Origin: Rhodothermaceae bacterium
GTDB taxonomy: Bacteria > Bacteroidota > Rhodothermia > Rhodothermales > Bin80
Assembly: GCA_009838195.1 (NCBI GenBank)
Contig: VXSC01000047.1
Span: forward strand, 1 to 64,000
Direction of reading: 5' to 3'
DNA length: 64,000 nucleotides
The notes under the pieces are model-generated. The model was given only the letters and a program-made list of their open reading frames with translations. It was not told where the DNA came from and did not search any database. Shown here piece after piece: positions 25,813-34,779 of the stretch. Position 1 is the first letter of the stretch; every line of letters begins with the position of its first letter. The position numbers were made by a program, and so were the translations under genes.

Positions 25813-26186
25813 AACGGAGCAGTGGACATTTTCTTCGATTCATAGACCTAGGTCTATTGCTGTTGCTTGCGTTTTTATCCGTCGCAGAGCTGAACCCCAC
25901 GCTACAGGTCCCCCTTCCCGGAAAACCCGGAAGCCCTCAGGAGGTGGTAACTGCCCGTGTGGTATTTAATCAGGATTGGGAGGGAATGCTAACGCGCCTG
26001 GATCGATCAGCAATACTTTGCAAGACAGCAAGTATCGTGGAGCTTGCCACGTGCATGGAACAGCACGCAGCCATGCGATACTTGCTTGCCCCCGTGGAAA
26101 CAGCGACCGTGCAGCAGGTGGTAACCCTGCTGGATCATTGCAGAAGAGCTGCACATCCGTGCGAGATTGAACCATTACAACCATGA
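25809..26186 (+). CDS. ExbD/TolR-like motor protein 2
   Basis: This 125-residue protein again has one N-terminal helix with an Asp (LRFIDLGLLLLLAFL, D13) and a short periplasmic domain with three Cys residues (near ILCKT, ATCME and HCRRA plus HPCE). It is only weakly similar to its neighbour outside the helix. Two distinct ExbD-like proteins suggest a heterodimer inside the ExbB-type pentamer. Both junctions are ATGA overlaps. Confidence 0.7.
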   Translation: MKRSSGHFLRFIDLGLLLLLAFLSVAELNPTLQVPLPGKPGSPQEVVTARVVFNQDWEGMLTRLDRSAILCKTASIVELATCMEQHAAMRYLLAPVETATVQQVVTLLDHCRRAAHPCEIEPLQP

Positions 26187-27109
26187 AAATCAAAACACAG
26201 GAACGACTGCTTGCGTGCGGCATGACAGCCGCCCTCCTCTTTATACTGGGATTGATTGCCACTTGGGTGGAGCTGCGAAGTCAGCCGCCAAAACTGCAAC
26301 AGCTGTCACTGACAGAGAGCTTTGCATCTGTAACCCGCCTCCCTTCATCTGCCCCACCAAGCGTGACCAAACCGGCGACACCCGCTCTCCGAAGGCGGAC
26401 TCCCCGAATACTAGAGTCCATCCAGTCGGAGCGATCGGTTTCTGCTCCAACCCAGCGCGTACTCCCGACTACTTTGCAACTGCAACAGAAAGAAATCCTA
26501 TTAGAATCTGCACACAGAAACATCGATGGGACATCGGTGGCTGTGACTGCAAGGGTTTCACACATCTCTTCGGCACTAATTCCATCGCAACGTGCCGGAA
26601 TACAACAGAGCCTGCGCCAGGCACCTCGTGCAGCAACCGAGGTGACCGGAAGATCAGATCCTCCAAGTATATCTCTGGGAATCGAACGTCCCTTACATGC
26701 AAACCGCGTCCTGAAAACTGAAGAAGCAAAAAAGATCATCCGGTGGATCCGGGTTACGGAATCGGATCTCCCTCCTGGAATCAAGCGCCATGTGGGGTAT
26801 CACCCAGGGAATCTGAGTGCAACCGCTCTCCTGGAATATGAGGGCGAACCCTGGGAAATTTATCTGATGGCTCGTATGCCATCGGAAGAGTTGCATGTTG
26901 TGATCGTTCGAGGCCATGCAACCTACTATGTTGTGGATCCGAGTTTTAAGCGTGATGGGCGGCGGTTTCGGGTGGGTGTAGCCCGCCGGAGTGGTGGCCA
27001 GATCACCGGAATCACCTCGGAGGAGCGCGCGGCCTCCAGTAGCGAAGCGACAGCTCATTACGATGTATTTCTCGCGTGGTGGGACAAGTTGCGACTGACA
27101 TTGCAATGA
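26183..27109 (+). CDS. TonB-architecture periplasmic energy transducer
   Basis: The 308-residue protein has one N-terminal membrane helix (about residues 11-30), a Pro/Ser/Thr-rich spacer (about 45-160) and a compact C-terminal domain (about 185-305) with strands such as SATALLEYEGEPWEIYLM and ATYYVVDPSF. This is the layout of TonB and TolA, but the C-terminal domain shows no TonB YP motif. Adjacent ExbB and ExbD genes make it the likely transducer of motor energy to the outer membrane. Another possibility is a structural clamp. Confidence 0.6.
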   Translation: MKIKTQERLLACGMTAALLFILGLIATWVELRSQPPKLQQLSLTESFASVTRLPSSAPPSVTKPATPALRRRTPRILESIQSERSVSAPTQRVLPTTLQLQQKEILLESAHRNIDGTSVAVTARVSHISSALIPSQRAGIQQSLRQAPRAATEVTGRSDPPSISLGIERPLHANRVLKTEEAKKIIRWIRVTESDLPPGIKRHVGYHPGNLSATALLEYEGEPWEIYLMARMPSEELHVVIVRGHATYYVVDPSFKRDGRRFRVGVARRSGGQITGITSEERAASSSEATAHYDVFLAWWDKLRLTLQ

Positions 27110-28485
27110 GAATTTTCTCCTTTACGCTAGTGCTCCTTGTCGCTGGCTGCAGTGTGCCACCAAGGATTGTGGAGCCTCCTAAACCTGCCAGTCCCATGCT
27201 ACCCGGGGTAGACAGTACGCAGATTCAGATGGCTTGGCAGCTCGCCGAAGCGTCTTTTGCACGCGATGCCGAAGCAGCCGCACGTGCGGCGGAGGAAGGT
27301 AGGAAGCTGGCCGCTCTTGCGGACAGCCTCCTACCACCAGCACTTGCGTCACAGGTTCGGGATACGGCCAGAGCACTGGTTTTATTTCACGCGGGGGTGG
27401 ATCTACTCGAGCAATACTCCGAGACCGACAGCTTACAGGCACTGGAACTACTCAAAAATGCTGCAGCGAAGTTTGAAGAAGCACTTGAAGCAGACGCATT
27501 CGATGACGAGGCAAGGCAGTGGCTGGCTCGTGTGTACCAAACTTTGGCGGAGCGATTCCAGCAGACTGGCGCAATCCAGGAGCAACTTCGCGTATTGCAA
27601 CGTCTGGTTATGTTGAATCAGGACCGGCATGATTACATCGCACTTTTAGCAGCGGCACAGGAAGAGATACCGACTGAAGCATCGGGGATGACTGCTGGAG
27701 CCTTATGGGAGCGTGCTGCACAGGTTGCCCTGGACGATGCGGAGATGGGGCTAAGGGCGGCCCCGGATTCGGCGGCTCTGTTTGCGTACCATGTGCGTGC
27801 TAGCCGGGCGTTTGTAGTAGCCAACCGTAGTTTTCTTGCACGTGCATCATTAAGCAGTGCACAGGTTTGGCAGCGCACTGAACAAGAGCGTGCACTCATT
27901 CATGCGGACAGCATCTGGTTGGCCTGGGATGATGGAAATCTGACTGCTCGCAAACGCTTTGATGTTCTCCTCAGCGAAGTTTCTGTGAATCCAGAAAAAG
28001 CAGCCGACGGTTTGCTGGATTTGCTTGAGGGTGTTCAGAATCCAGATGCTCGGATACAAGTACGCCACCAGTTGGCACTGGCTAGATATGCCTCCGGTTC
28101 AGAGGAGCAGTCAGTCCGTTTGATGCAAGCGTTGGTGAGAGAAGATCCACACCAGAAAAAACTCGCAGAGGATTATGCGGTCATGACATACAATCTTGCT
28201 CAGCAACTACGCCGTGGGGGAGACCTGCGGGGCGCCCTCGCCTATTTATTGCAGTGCGCATCTCTGGATGCACAGATCGCGGCCAGAGCTGCATTTGATG
28301 CAGCGCTTCTTCTGAGAAACAACCTGGATGCGGCCATCCGGTATGCGCACATGGCGGAAGCGCGCATAGATACACTTGACCAGGATGAACGAAATGCGTT
28401 ATTCCGGTATCTGGCGGAGTTGTACCGAAGGAATGGGGATCGCCACCGAGCTAGGGAATACATCGGATATTTGGCTGGCGGCTAG
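27106..28485 (+). CDS. TPR-rich lipoprotein, last gene of the pilus-motor operon
   Basis: The 459-residue lipoprotein has a lipobox (LVAGC, C15), a Pro-rich linker and a helical solenoid with repeated Ala/Leu-rich helices spaced about 34 residues apart across the body (for example near ALELLKNAAAKFEEAL, EQSVRLMQALVREDP and LRGALAYLLQCASLD), a TPR-type layout. It probably acts as a scaffold at the outer or inner membrane. The start ATG overlaps the previous stop; an upstream GTG would place the lipobox too far in. It resembles TPR lipoproteins in gliding and Tol-like complexes. Confidence 0.7.
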   Translation: MRIFSFTLVLLVAGCSVPPRIVEPPKPASPMLPGVDSTQIQMAWQLAEASFARDAEAAARAAEEGRKLAALADSLLPPALASQVRDTARALVLFHAGVDLLEQYSETDSLQALELLKNAAAKFEEALEADAFDDEARQWLARVYQTLAERFQQTGAIQEQLRVLQRLVMLNQDRHDYIALLAAAQEEIPTEASGMTAGALWERAAQVALDDAEMGLRAAPDSAALFAYHVRASRAFVVANRSFLARASLSSAQVWQRTEQERALIHADSIWLAWDDGNLTARKRFDVLLSEVSVNPEKAADGLLDLLEGVQNPDARIQVRHQLALARYASGSEEQSVRLMQALVREDPHQKKLAEDYAVMTYNLAQQLRRGGDLRGALAYLLQCASLDAQIAARAAFDAALLLRNNLDAAIRYAHMAEARIDTLDQDERNALFRYLAELYRRNGDRHRAREYIGYLAGG

Positions 28486-28490
28486 AATTA

Positions 28491-28727
28491 TTGACAGAGC
28501 CAATACCCGGTTACCGCTCGTTTGGTGAGATTGGTAAAGAGGTGCACGTTGTGGCCGAACTGCGCGCGCCAGGGGGCATAAACATCAGCATCATCGGTGA
28601 TCACAAGGGAATGCTGATCATAGCGCATGGGAGAGGGATCACCAAATATGGCTTCCCCCAAGATGACCTTACCGATATTACTCTTACTGGAAGATCGGAA
28701 ATGGTCCGCCAGAAGTCACTTTCCTAA
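28491..28727 (+). CDS. Small unknown protein with a second, decayed copy downstream
   Basis: This 78-residue protein starts with TTG 5 bases after the TPR gene and ends 12 bases inside the convergent porin gene. It contains GITKYGFPQDDLTDITLTG. The remnant near 29569-29664 encodes a similar tail (GITKYGFPKDGHVDFTITG). Differences between the copies mostly preserve the reading frame, which supports coding. I do not recognise the family. Confidence 0.5.
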   Translation: MTEPIPGYRSFGEIGKEVHVVAELRAPGGINISIIGDHKGMLIIAHGRGITKYGFPQDDLTDITLTGRSEMVRQKSLS

Positions 28728-29423
28728 CGGTAAGCTCACGCCAGCTGTGATCGCAAACCCCCGGTTTTTCGATTCAATACCCGTCGTAGTATCAATCATT
28801 CCTAGATCATAAACCGCATCGAGAGACACTGAGAATTCACTGGATACGGGTATATTCACGCCTACTCCAGTCATGATGGATATATCTACAGTCTCTATCT
28901 CTGTGCCACCATCTGTACAATCAGAAGAGTAACGCTCAGCCACAAATCCATGAAGCTCAGTCTCAAGTTCTAAACTACAACCCAAAGCAAAAGAGAGTAC
29001 GGGGCCAGCCAAGACGTGTATAACGTTACTGGATGTAGGGTAAAACTGCAATAGAGCGGGGATCGAAAGGTAGTCTACTCTAGACCTGATATATATACCG
29101 TCAGGGGAATTTTCAGGAAGTAGCGTTTCCGCACTTCGTACTATATCCACCGAGTATCCCCTTTGCATCCAGCCGAGTCCCAACTGTGCCCCCATTCTGT
29201 CTGAGATCGGCAAAGAAATGGATACTCGTGTGTTAAATCCACCTCTGTAACTTGGATTATATGAAGGATCTACGCGATCCGTGGTGATCTTTGATAAACT
29301 AAGTCCCACCTGGATTGACACAGATTTGGTGAGGTAACCTGTTTGAGCATGTGTGGCAACCGAAACCACTGAGAACAGCACGAGAACAATGAAAAATTTG
29401 GTTTTCGCGAGCATGTTTTTCAT
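28716..29423 (-). CDS. PorT-type outer-membrane beta-barrel protein 1
   Basis: The 235-residue protein has a signal peptide (to ATHAQ) and an eight-strand-type barrel with alternating strands: SVSIQVGLSLSKI, RGGFNTRVSISLPI, MGAQLGLGWMQRGYSV, VSLDAVYDLGM and the terminal FAITAGVSLPLGK. Surface loops carry two Cys residues. Such barrels are small outer-membrane proteins with OmpA-like or PorT-like fold and varied roles. The start was set at 29423 by matching the paralogue 29653-30387; an upstream ATG at 29483 adds an unrelated leader. Confidence 0.75.
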   Translation of the reverse strand: MKNMLAKTKFFIVLVLFSVVSVATHAQTGYLTKSVSIQVGLSLSKITTDRVDPSYNPSYRGGFNTRVSISLPISDRMGAQLGLGWMQRGYSVDIVRSAETLLPENSPDGIYIRSRVDYLSIPALLQFYPTSSNVIHVLAGPVLSFALGCSLELETELHGFVAERYSSDCTDGGTEIETVDISIMTGVGVNIPVSSEFSVSLDAVYDLGMIDTTTGIESKNRGFAITAGVSLPLGK

Positions 29424-29568
29424 CCTAGAAAGGTTTGTTGGGAGTGCTCCAGGGAGTGTTTGAAGAAGCTGGGTCTTCCGCAAGAACCATTTGTTCGGCG
29501 GGCATCCCGGAGCTTAGACATCAACACCATCGCTGATTGCATGCGAGTACCGATCATATGAAGAGCGA

Positions 29569-29664
29569 AGAGGGATCACCAAATATGGCTTCCCCAAAGA
29601 TGGTCATGTGGATTTTACTATTACTGGAAAACGAAGTATGATCCACCAGAGATTACCTTCCTAA
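29569..29664 (+). pseudogene. Remnant of the small gene duplicated with the porin
   Basis: This stretch encodes the same tail as the 28491-28727 gene in one frame up to a stop at 29662-29664, which overlaps the convergent porin stop just as in the first copy. The upstream part of the gene is missing or too diverged to read. It marks the left edge of the tandem duplication. Confidence 0.45.
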
Positions 29665-30387
29665 TGGAAAACTCACGCCAGCTGTAATCGCAAACCCTCG
29701 GTTTTTTGAATCATCACCCTCCTTGTCGTAATTCCTCATTCCTAAGTCATAAACCGCATCAAGAGATACGGAGAATGCACTGGATACGGGTATATCCACG
29801 CCTGCTCCAGCCCTGATGGATACATCTACTGTCTCCAGCTCTATATCATCACCACAATCAACAGACTCACGCTCCTCCTCACCATCAGCCTCAAGAATAC
29901 TCTCAAGATTACAACCTAGAGCAAAGGAGAGTACGGGGCCGGCCAGGAGACGTACCTTGGATATTGGGTTAAACTGCAAAAGAGCAGGGACTGAAAGGTA
30001 GTTAATTCTGAAATCAGTGGTACTGGAAATATCAGGAAACTCATAATCAGAGTAATATCCAGCAAAATCACCAAATAAGTCAGATAATTCAATCTCCAAA
30101 GAGAACCCCTTCTGCATCCAACCAAATCCCAACTGCGTGCCCAACCTGCCTCGAATAGGCAAATAAACTGACGCTCGTACGTTAACCCCACTTACGTAAC
30201 CTATATCAACCAAATCTTCCAAATCTTCGAACTCGTCCGGTGTGGTGACCGTTGATAAACTAAGTCCTGCTTGGATTGATACAGATTTGGTCAGATAACC
30301 TGTTTGAGCATATGTAGTGGCTAACGAAACCATGGAGAAAAGCACGAGAATCGCGAAAAATCTGATTTTCATGAGTGCGTTTTTCAT
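29653..30387 (-). CDS. PorT-type outer-membrane beta-barrel protein 2
   Basis: The 244-residue paralogue of the preceding barrel shares the signal peptide (FFAILVLFSMVS), the SVSIQAGLSLSTV first strand, the GTQLGFGWMQKGFS strand and the FAITAGVSFPLGR end. Acidic loops (DEFEDLEDLVDIG, EADGEEERESVDCG) are longer than in copy 1 and may form a different surface. Shared flanks show that the two arose by tandem duplication. Expression is probably separate, since each has its own start region. Confidence 0.75.
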   Translation of the reverse strand: MKNALMKIRFFAILVLFSMVSLATTYAQTGYLTKSVSIQAGLSLSTVTTPDEFEDLEDLVDIGYVSGVNVRASVYLPIRGRLGTQLGFGWMQKGFSLEIELSDLFGDFAGYYSDYEFPDISSTTDFRINYLSVPALLQFNPISKVRLLAGPVLSFALGCNLESILEADGEEERESVDCGDDIELETVDVSIRAGAGVDIPVSSAFSVSLDAVYDLGMRNYDKEGDDSKNRGFAITAGVSFPLGR

Positions 30388-30482
30388 GCTAAATTCACAG
30401 TGTGCTTGCGGATGCCTTATTAAACATATGAAAAAGTTAAGTCTCCCGTGGGACCCATTTGCTGCAATTCCCCTTTCAGAAC

Positions 30483-31079
30483 TTACGAATCCGTCACTGT
30501 TGCATCTGCAATTCGACTCAGCAACTCTTTCCGTCCCCTTCGGTCAACGGCAGACGTTACAATGATCGGTAGTTCTGTCCCATGCGCGCTCAGAGTCTCT
30601 TGTGCCGTTCGAATACTCCGTTGAATTGTATTTCCAGACAACTTGTCCGCCTTCGTAAGAACCAAAAAACGTTCTGCACGCGTCTCACGCAAAAGCAGCA
30701 TGACTTCCTTATCCAAGTCCGTGGGTGGGTGGCGACTATCCACCAGATGGAGCACAGCCCGTAGTGAAACGCGCTGTGTGAGGTATGACACAATATTTCT
30801 CCTCCATTGCGCCCTTGCTTTTTTGCTCACCCTTGCATAACCATAGCCTGGGATATCCACGAAATACATCTCGTGGTTTACCTCATAGAAATTAAAGGTC
30901 TGCGTCTTGCCTGGAGTTGCACTGATTCGTGCCAGAGATTTTCTCCGACACAACATATTCAAAAGAGCACTCTTCCCAACGTTGGAACGCCCAATGAAGG
31001 CAACCTCAGGCAGCCCCTCACCTGGCATCTGTGTCAGGTTTTCCGCACTCTTGACAAAAGTGATGTGCCGAACCTCCAT
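30483..31079 (-). CDS. engB: Ribosome biogenesis GTPase EngB/YihA
   Basis: The 198-residue GTPase helps assemble the large ribosomal subunit. Motifs are G1 GRSNVGKSAL (residues 30-39), G3 DIPGYG (75-80) and G4 TKAD (142-145). The fold and length match the EngB family. It ends a minus-strand run from tatA through gatA and sucD; the gap to sucD is 11 bases, so cotranscription is likely. Confidence 0.95.
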   Translation of the reverse strand: MEVRHITFVKSAENLTQMPGEGLPEVAFIGRSNVGKSALLNMLCRRKSLARISATPGKTQTFNFYEVNHEMYFVDIPGYGYARVSKKARAQWRRNIVSYLTQRVSLRAVLHLVDSRHPPTDLDKEVMLLLRETRAERFLVLTKADKLSGNTIQRSIRTAQETLSAHGTELPIIVTSAVDRRGRKELLSRIADATVTDS

Positions 31080-31090
31080 GGATCATGCAC

Positions 31091-31960
31091 TCAAATCCCC
31101 GTACTTCGAACCGCTTCTCCGATATGCGCCGGGTTACGGACAATATGGGCCCCTGCGTCTTCAAGTGCTGCAAATTTATCTTCGGCCGTGCCTTTACCAC
31201 CTGCAATGATGGCCCCTGCATGCCCCATTCGACGCCCTGGAGGAGCGGTTGCACCGGCAATGAATGCGACCACGGGCTTACTTATATGAGCCTTGATGTA
31301 CGCCGCTGCATCCTCCTCATCCGTTCCTCCAATCTCTCCAATGAGAACCACGGCGGCAGTTTCGGGATCCTCTTCAAACAGTTGTAATGCGTCTATGAAA
31401 CGAGTCCCAATAACTGGATCTCCGCCAATTCCAATCGCTGTGCTTTGACCATATCCCTCACGGGTGAGCTGATCAACGGCCTCATACGTCAAGGTTCCAG
31501 ACCTCGAAATCACACCTACGGGTCCTTCAGCAAAAATCATTGCCGGCATAATCCCCACCTTGGCCTGCCCAGGAGTTAATAGACCCGGACAATTCGGTCC
31601 AACAAGACGGGTGCCCTTGGACTCTGCGTAATGGAACGCGTGAACCATGTCCTTCACAGGAATTCCTTCGGTAATACATACAATCAATCCTATCCCTGCC
31701 TCCGCCGCCTCCATGATTGCATCCTTGGCGAATGGGGGAGGAACAAATATGACCGAGGTATTGGCACCTTCGGCAGCAACGGCTTCACGGACCGTGTTGA
31801 AGACTGGACGACCCAAGTGTTGCATCCCTCCCTTGCCTGGAGTTACCCCTCCAACCACCGTCGTACCATATTCGATCATCTGCTCTGCATGAAATGATCC
31901 TTCCTTGCCCGTAAATCCCTGCACGACTAATCTTGTGTTGTTGTCAATTAAAATGCTCAT
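31091..31960 (-). CDS. sucD: Succinyl-CoA ligase alpha subunit
   Basis: The 289-residue subunit binds CoA and nucleotide and carries the phosphohistidine of the citric-acid cycle enzyme. H247 lies in the [10 protein letters not shown] segment, and the CoA-binding Rossmann part opens [10 protein letters not shown]. The length is typical. The beta-subunit gene is not in this window, so the pair may be split. It is flanked by gatA (39-base gap) and engB. Confidence 0.95.
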   Translation of the reverse strand: MSILIDNNTRLVVQGFTGKEGSFHAEQMIEYGTTVVGGVTPGKGGMQHLGRPVFNTVREAVAAEGANTSVIFVPPPFAKDAIMEAAEAGIGLIVCITEGIPVKDMVHAFHYAESKGTRLVGPNCPGLLTPGQAKVGIMPAMIFAEGPVGVISRSGTLTYEAVDQLTREGYGQSTAIGIGGDPVIGTRFIDALQLFEEDPETAAVVLIGEIGGTDEEDAAAYIKAHISKPVVAFIAGATAPPGRRMGHAGAIIAGGKGTAEDKFAALEDAGAHIVRNPAHIGEAVRSTGI

Positions 31961-31999
31961 TAATTAATCTTCTGATTCAATGTATTCGAAGAATGCACG

Positions 32000-33427
32000 T
32001 TATCGTAAATCCATAATCGCCTTACCGGTAGAGAGCAGGGTTGATTCGCTAAATGGTGCCCCTAACAACTGCACCCCTACGGGCAGCCCCTTCGTTGTAC
32101 TCCCCACAGGAATGGATATCCCAGGGATCCCCGCCAAATTTGCTGTCACCGTATAGGCATCGCTAAGATACAGCTGGAGAGGATCCTTGTCCCGTTGTCC
32201 AACCCGCATTCCTGCCGCCGGATTTACGGGAGTTAAGAGCACATCAACCTTCTGCCATGCCTCATCAAAATCCTTGCGAATCAAATTACGAACACGCTGC
32301 GCCTTCCCATAATATGCATCGTAGTAACCGGCTGAAAGTACGTACGTACCCAACATGACCCGCCGTTTCACTTCAAATCCGAATCCACTGCTTCGGGTGC
32401 CTGTATACATGTCTTCAAGGGAGTGACCTTCATCTGAGTATCGAAGCCCATACTTGACTCCATCGTAGCGGGATAGATTACTGGATGCTTCTGCCGCTGT
32501 GAGAATATAATACGCTGCCACCCCATACTCTGTATGAGGCAGCGACACTGGTACTAGATTTGCTCCTTCTGATTCCAGGGTGCTCGCAGTCTGATCAACA
32601 AGTTTCCTGACCTCTGGATCAAGTCCTTCACCATAATACTCTTTTGGCAAACCGATCCGTAATCCTCGAATGGATTGCTCCTCCGAGAAATTCACATCGG
32701 AATAGGACTGGCCCATACAAGTAGCATCACTCGGATCACTGCCCGCCATATGTGAGAGAATCTTTGAGGCAACCTCGGCAGTGTCGGCAAAAGTACCAAC
32801 ACAGTCAAACGAAGATGCAAATGCAACCAGACCGTAACGGCTCACCAGTCCATACGTTGGCTTCAGTCCCAGAACTCCACAAAAAGCTGCTGGCTGGCGT
32901 ACGGATCCTCCTGTATCTGTACCCAATGCAGCATGACACATCCCGGCGGCAACGGCAGCGGCAGATCCTCCCGACGATCCTCCTGAGACGTACTCCAGGT
33001 TATGGGGGTTCAGCGTGGGGCCGTACGCAGAATATTCGGTAGTCGCGCCCATTGCAAACTCATCGCAATTCGTACGCCCGATAAGGAGTGCGCCAGCGCT
33101 ACGAAGTCTGGCAACCGAAGTAGCCTCAAATGGGGGGTGGTATCCCTCGAGAATTTTTGAGGAGCAGGTTACCGGCCATTCAGTCGTACTCAATACATCT
33201 TTCACACCAAGCACCAGCCCCATCAATGGTAAACTCTCTCTCTGGGCGAATGCCCGATCGATCGTTTCCGCTGATTGATGTACAGTCTCAGCGTCTACAT
33301 GCGTGAACGCATTCAGTAAAGGATTCTTCGCCTGAATTGTGTCCAAGGCGAGCTGTGCAATCTCCGCACAACTGGTCCTTTTTTCGAGTAAGGCACTCCT
33401 ACAATCGGCAAACGACGGCAAAGCCAT
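32000..33427 (-). CDS. gatA: Glutamyl-tRNA(Gln) amidotransferase subunit A
   Basis: The 475-residue amidase releases ammonia from glutamine to form Gln-tRNA(Gln) (or Asn-tRNA) with GatB and GatC. The Lys-cisSer-Ser triad is at K76 (GVKDVL), S151 (GGSSGGS) and S175 (DTGGSVRQP), with spacing identical to the family. It is downstream of tatA (33-base gap). GatB and GatC are not in this window. Confidence 0.95.
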   Translation of the reverse strand: MALPSFADCRSALLEKRTSCAEIAQLALDTIQAKNPLLNAFTHVDAETVHQSAETIDRAFAQRESLPLMGLVLGVKDVLSTTEWPVTCSSKILEGYHPPFEATSVARLRSAGALLIGRTNCDEFAMGATTEYSAYGPTLNPHNLEYVSGGSSGGSAAAVAAGMCHAALGTDTGGSVRQPAAFCGVLGLKPTYGLVSRYGLVAFASSFDCVGTFADTAEVASKILSHMAGSDPSDATCMGQSYSDVNFSEEQSIRGLRIGLPKEYYGEGLDPEVRKLVDQTASTLESEGANLVPVSLPHTEYGVAAYYILTAAEASSNLSRYDGVKYGLRYSDEGHSLEDMYTGTRSSGFGFEVKRRVMLGTYVLSAGYYDAYYGKAQRVRNLIRKDFDEAWQKVDVLLTPVNPAAGMRVGQRDKDPLQLYLSDAYTVTANLAGIPGISIPVGSTTKGLPVGVQLLGAPFSESTLLSTGKAIMDLR

Positions 33428-33460
33428 GTGCGGTTCCTAGGACGTGCCAAGGCCGAAAAA

Positions 33461-33733
33461 TTACTTAGAAGGTTCAGGCGTAGGATTTGCCGTAGCAGGC
33501 TCCTGCTCCTGGGATGGGGGGACGTAGCCTGGAGGATTCTGCTGTGCCGGAGGACGGTACGCGGGGGGACGGTCTTCAACGGTCAGCTCACGGCTAATCT
33601 CGCTCGTGGCCGACTTGAATTCCCGGATTCCTTTCCCGAGTCCGCGTGCTACTTCAGGGATACGCTTGGCCCCGAATAACACCAAAACAATCAGAAGTAT
33701 GATGGCTATTTCCATAGGTCCAAGTCCAAACAT
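33461..33733 (-). CDS. tatA: Twin-arginine translocase subunit TatA
   Basis: The 90-residue protein has the TatA layout: a short N-terminus MFGLGPMEIAII, one membrane helix, then LFGAKRIPEVARGLGKGIREF (the amphipathic helix), and a Pro/Gln/Ala-rich tail. It forms the pore through which folded proteins pass. The frame extends upstream, but the family start is at 33733. A FGxxR-like loop follows the helix. Confidence 0.85.
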   Translation of the reverse strand: MFGLGPMEIAIILLIVLVLFGAKRIPEVARGLGKGIREFKSATSEISRELTVEDRPPAYRPPAQQNPPGYVPPSQEQEPATANPTPEPSK

Positions 33734-33975
33734 GGCGCACTCTCGGTTGTTGTGTAATTGGGCAGAACTATTTGGGAATACAAAGACTTGTACTCCATGT
33801 TCCCCACGATCCTCAATTACGTCTCCGCACCAATAAATGGCAATGATCCCGATTTGATCATTCTTGCACGTCTCGATCTGCCTACAATATTTAATCGAGG
33901 GAAATGATAAACGACAATGACTGGAATTGCGGTAAAAGTCAACTACGGCCATCCAACCAGGATCATCTTCGAATC

Positions 33976-34185
33976 CTATGCATCAAGACGGTATTCATGG
34001 CGAGCGTGATACGGCGCGTGATCCACACATCTCGCAGCAAACAGCCCAAAGATTAGGTCAAAGACTTTCCATCTGATTAGATTGCGGCCTTGCGTCTTGG
34101 CGATGGCTAAAGTGGCAAGTGTCGGCAACACAATAAGTAAGTGGAATACAACTGGGTCTATTGTTAAATCCATTACAGGTCTCAA
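33976..34185 (-). CDS. Possible small hydrophobic protein
   Basis: This reading frame of 69 residues (or 65 from a second ATG) has one hydrophobic stretch (VVFHLLIVLPTLATLAIA) near the N-terminus and a His/Arg-rich tail. It is not recognised and lacks a ribosome site. It lies between tatA and an accessory region. It may be real or chance. Confidence 0.25.
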   Translation of the reverse strand: MRPVMDLTIDPVVFHLLIVLPTLATLAIAKTQGRNLIRWKVFDLIFGLFAARCVDHAPYHARHEYRLDA

Positions 34186-34779
34186 TTTGGTGTGAAGTAG
34201 ATTGTGCCCGAACAGGTGACGGGCTGGACATTATCACCCCACAAACCCTGTGCCCAGGATGGATACGGCCAAGAGAAACCTCGCCTATTCACCAGCACCG
34301 GTAGCGGAATCCACGCTTGTTTGCGGCCAATTTATTCGGCAACCAACCCGACGTGTCGGAATCTTTAAGATGAAAATGTATCGTCGAATTACACAACACT
34401 GCGCAACTTTTTGCAACTTTCTGTATAGAATCGAGAGAAATTGTGGTACAATCTAAGTTGTTTCTTATCATTGTACCTCATAAGCGCACACCAACCGGGC
34501 GGAGGCCCTAATGAAAATGAGGAGGGTTTTCATTCTACATTCAGCAATCAATTCCTCTCTCGGCTGAATGATCTAGGCTAATCAAGACTTGGAAATTGCT
34601 CAATCTCATTCACAGTGCAAAAACTGTAATGGGGAGTCTAGCTAGTTTTCACATAGCCTCGATCCTAGAGCATATTGACAAGTCACAAGAAACTAAACGC
34701 AAAAAGAGTCAGGAGCGCGGTGGAACGTTGACGCGCACCCGCATATTATGCAGCCATAGGAACAATTCGGGAATCACAA
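34186..34779. other. Intergenic stretch before the HicBA pair
   Basis: I see no convincing gene here. It holds a perfect 8-base hairpin (aatgaaaa at 34510-34517 with ttttcatt at 34527-34534). It marks the left boundary of the accessory region. Confidence 0.4.

Noticed and set aside
24794-26186. Zorya-type defence motor
   Set aside because: The ExbB-ExbD proteins are Tol/Exb-like rather than ZorAB with a long tail, no Zorya effector genes follow, and pilus genes precede them.
26183-27109. Classical TonB for siderophore or vitamin uptake
   Set aside because: No YP-type TonB C-terminal motif and no TonB-dependent receptor gene nearby; the pilus operon context differs.
34250-34456. 68-residue plus-strand frame in the gap before hicB
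   Set aside because: Arg/Cys-rich random-looking sequence without neighbours that would support it.
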